From: CAJCJE01 sp036494465
Lineage (GTDB): Bacteria > Actinomycetota > Actinomycetes > Mycobacteriales > Pseudonocardiaceae
DNA: 64,000 nt
Direction of reading: 5' to 3'
Assembly (NCBI GenBank): GCA_036494465.1
Contig: DASXOJ010000250.1
Coordinates: 12,283-76,282 of the forward strand
In this document: piece after piece, positions 63,387 to 64,000 of the stretch
Numbering within the stretch: the first letter of the stretch is position 1
How the letters are laid out: each line of letters starts with the position of its first letter
Notes under the pieces: generated by a model
What the model was told of the DNA's origin: nothing
Database searches by the model: none
Seen by the model: only the letters and a program-made list of their open reading frames with translations
Program-made: the position numbers and the translations under genes

Positions 63387-64000
63387 ATGCGTCGCTGCAC
63401 CCTCCCGGTCGCGCTCACCGCCGCCCTCGCCCTGACCGCCGTCGCGATCCCCGCGTCCGCGGCGCGGCAGACCGGAGTTTCGGTCAGCGGTGCCGTCAGC
63501 ACTCCGACCAGCTACACCGCCAGCCAACTCGCCGCGCTTCCGCAAACCAGCTACCCGGTCGCGCACGGCCGCGCCGTCACCGGGGTCAGCCTCGAAGACC
63601 TGGTCGACCGGTCAACGCTGGTCCTGCCCACCGGCAAGAACACGCTGCTCCGCGCGCGGCTCACGGTGACCGGCGACGGCAGGCGCGACGTGTTCGCGTT
63701 GGGCGAATTGGATGCCGAGTTCGGCAACCACCCCGCCGTGCTCACCACGTACGGCCACGATGTCGCGCTGATCGTCCCCGGCGACACCAACTGCTCGCGC
63801 AGCATCGCCGACGTGCACGCCATCACGGTCACCGTGTCCTCGGCCGCCGCCGCGAACCCGCAGGCGGGCGCCGTGATCGTCGAAACCCCGCGCCGCACGT
63901 TCACGCTCAGCGCCCGCCGCATCGCCGCGCTGCCCGCGCGCACGGTCACCGTGACCTTCAAGGCGGGCGGTGTTCCGCAGACGCACACCGAATCCGGTCC
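63387..64000 (+). CDS. Secreted protein resembling short sulfite-oxidase-type Mo-cofactor domains, 3' end outside window
   Basis: At least 204 residues. Signal peptide LPVALTAALALTAVAIPASAA. The mature part has TPTSYTASQLAALPQ then TGVSLEDLVDRS and a second similar unit FTLSARRIAALPARTVTVTF, as in the small oxidoreductase molybdopterin-binding-like proteins. It is 59 nt after the XdhC-YHS gene on the same strand, possibly cotranscribed. Cofactor binding is unproven. Confidence 0.5.
   Translation, partial: MRRCTLPVALTAALALTAVAIPASAARQTGVSVSGAVSTPTSYTASQLAALPQTSYPVAHGRAVTGVSLEDLVDRSTLVLPTGKNTLLRARLTVTGDGRRDVFALGELDAEFGNHPAVLTTYGHDVALIVPGDTNCSRSIADVHAITVTVSSAAAANPQAGAVIVETPRRTFTLSARRIAALPARTVTVTFKAGGVPQTHTESG

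Overview
The window is high-GC actinobacterial DNA, probably from a Pseudonocardiaceae-type filamentous actinomycete. The evidence is pervasive GTG starts, several apparently leaderless genes with a TANNNT -10 box ending 6-8 nt before the start codon, a WhiB protein, DUF5313 and DUF4239 proteins, a sigma-B/F partner-switching set, ESX-like proteins and actinobacterial topoisomerase IV genes. The genus is inference. I see no rRNA, tRNA, CRISPR array or transposase.

Layout. 0-8.5 kb: a secreted Asp-box propeller (cut by the window edge), a frameshifted MBL hydrolase, an acyl-CoA ligase, small regulators (MarR, TetR, MerR-VOC fusion), a GrpB-like protein, a VOC protein and a secreted GH79 enzyme. 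8.8-12.2 kb: a coupled cassette of a DUF1906 glycoside-hydrolase-like protein, a membrane protein and a Tat-exported M15-like protein lacking zinc ligands. 12.2-17.0 kb: RecQ, then two tandem Family 2B encapsulin shell genes with internal cNMP-binding-like domains and no adjacent cargo enzyme. 17.4-20.1 kb: an anchored propeller, a DUF4239 protein and isopentenyl-diphosphate isomerase. 20.2-26.2 kb: topoisomerase IV ParE and ParC, the latter split by a 429-residue LAGLIDADG intein placed directly after the catalytic tyrosine. 26.2-31.8 kb: membrane proteins, WhiB, a sigma-B/F factor, a MEDS-ATPase regulator, an RsbW-like kinase and a STAS anti-anti-sigma factor. 31.8-34.4 kb: a PE-Pol LigD-type protein, a PPOX protein and an alpha/beta hydrolase. 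34.4-40 kb: a YbaB-like protein, an ESX-like protein, an RHS toxin with an LHH-type nuclease tip and SUKH immunity. 40-50 kb: ArsR, AraC and PadR regulators with clear operators, a MoxR/CoxE-like pair, and gene remnants.

The most notable region is 50.3-63.3 kb. It holds two complete coxM-S-L sets, and both large subunits carry the form I CO-dehydrogenase loop AYxCSFR. They are divergent around one LysR-type palindrome. The minus-strand arm is a single tightly overlapped unit: aph, lysR, a 94-aa ORF, coxM, coxS, coxL, coxG, five consecutive small membrane proteins, and a GIY-YIG-like protein. The plus-strand arm is coxM2-S2-L2 followed by an XdhC/CoxF-like protein fused to a YHS metal-binding domain. 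A MoxR ATPase and CoxE-like VWA protein (CoxD/CoxE equivalents) lie at 43-45 kb. Together these supply catalytic subunits, maturation factors and a candidate membrane-coupling module for aerobic CO oxidation or a related oxidation.
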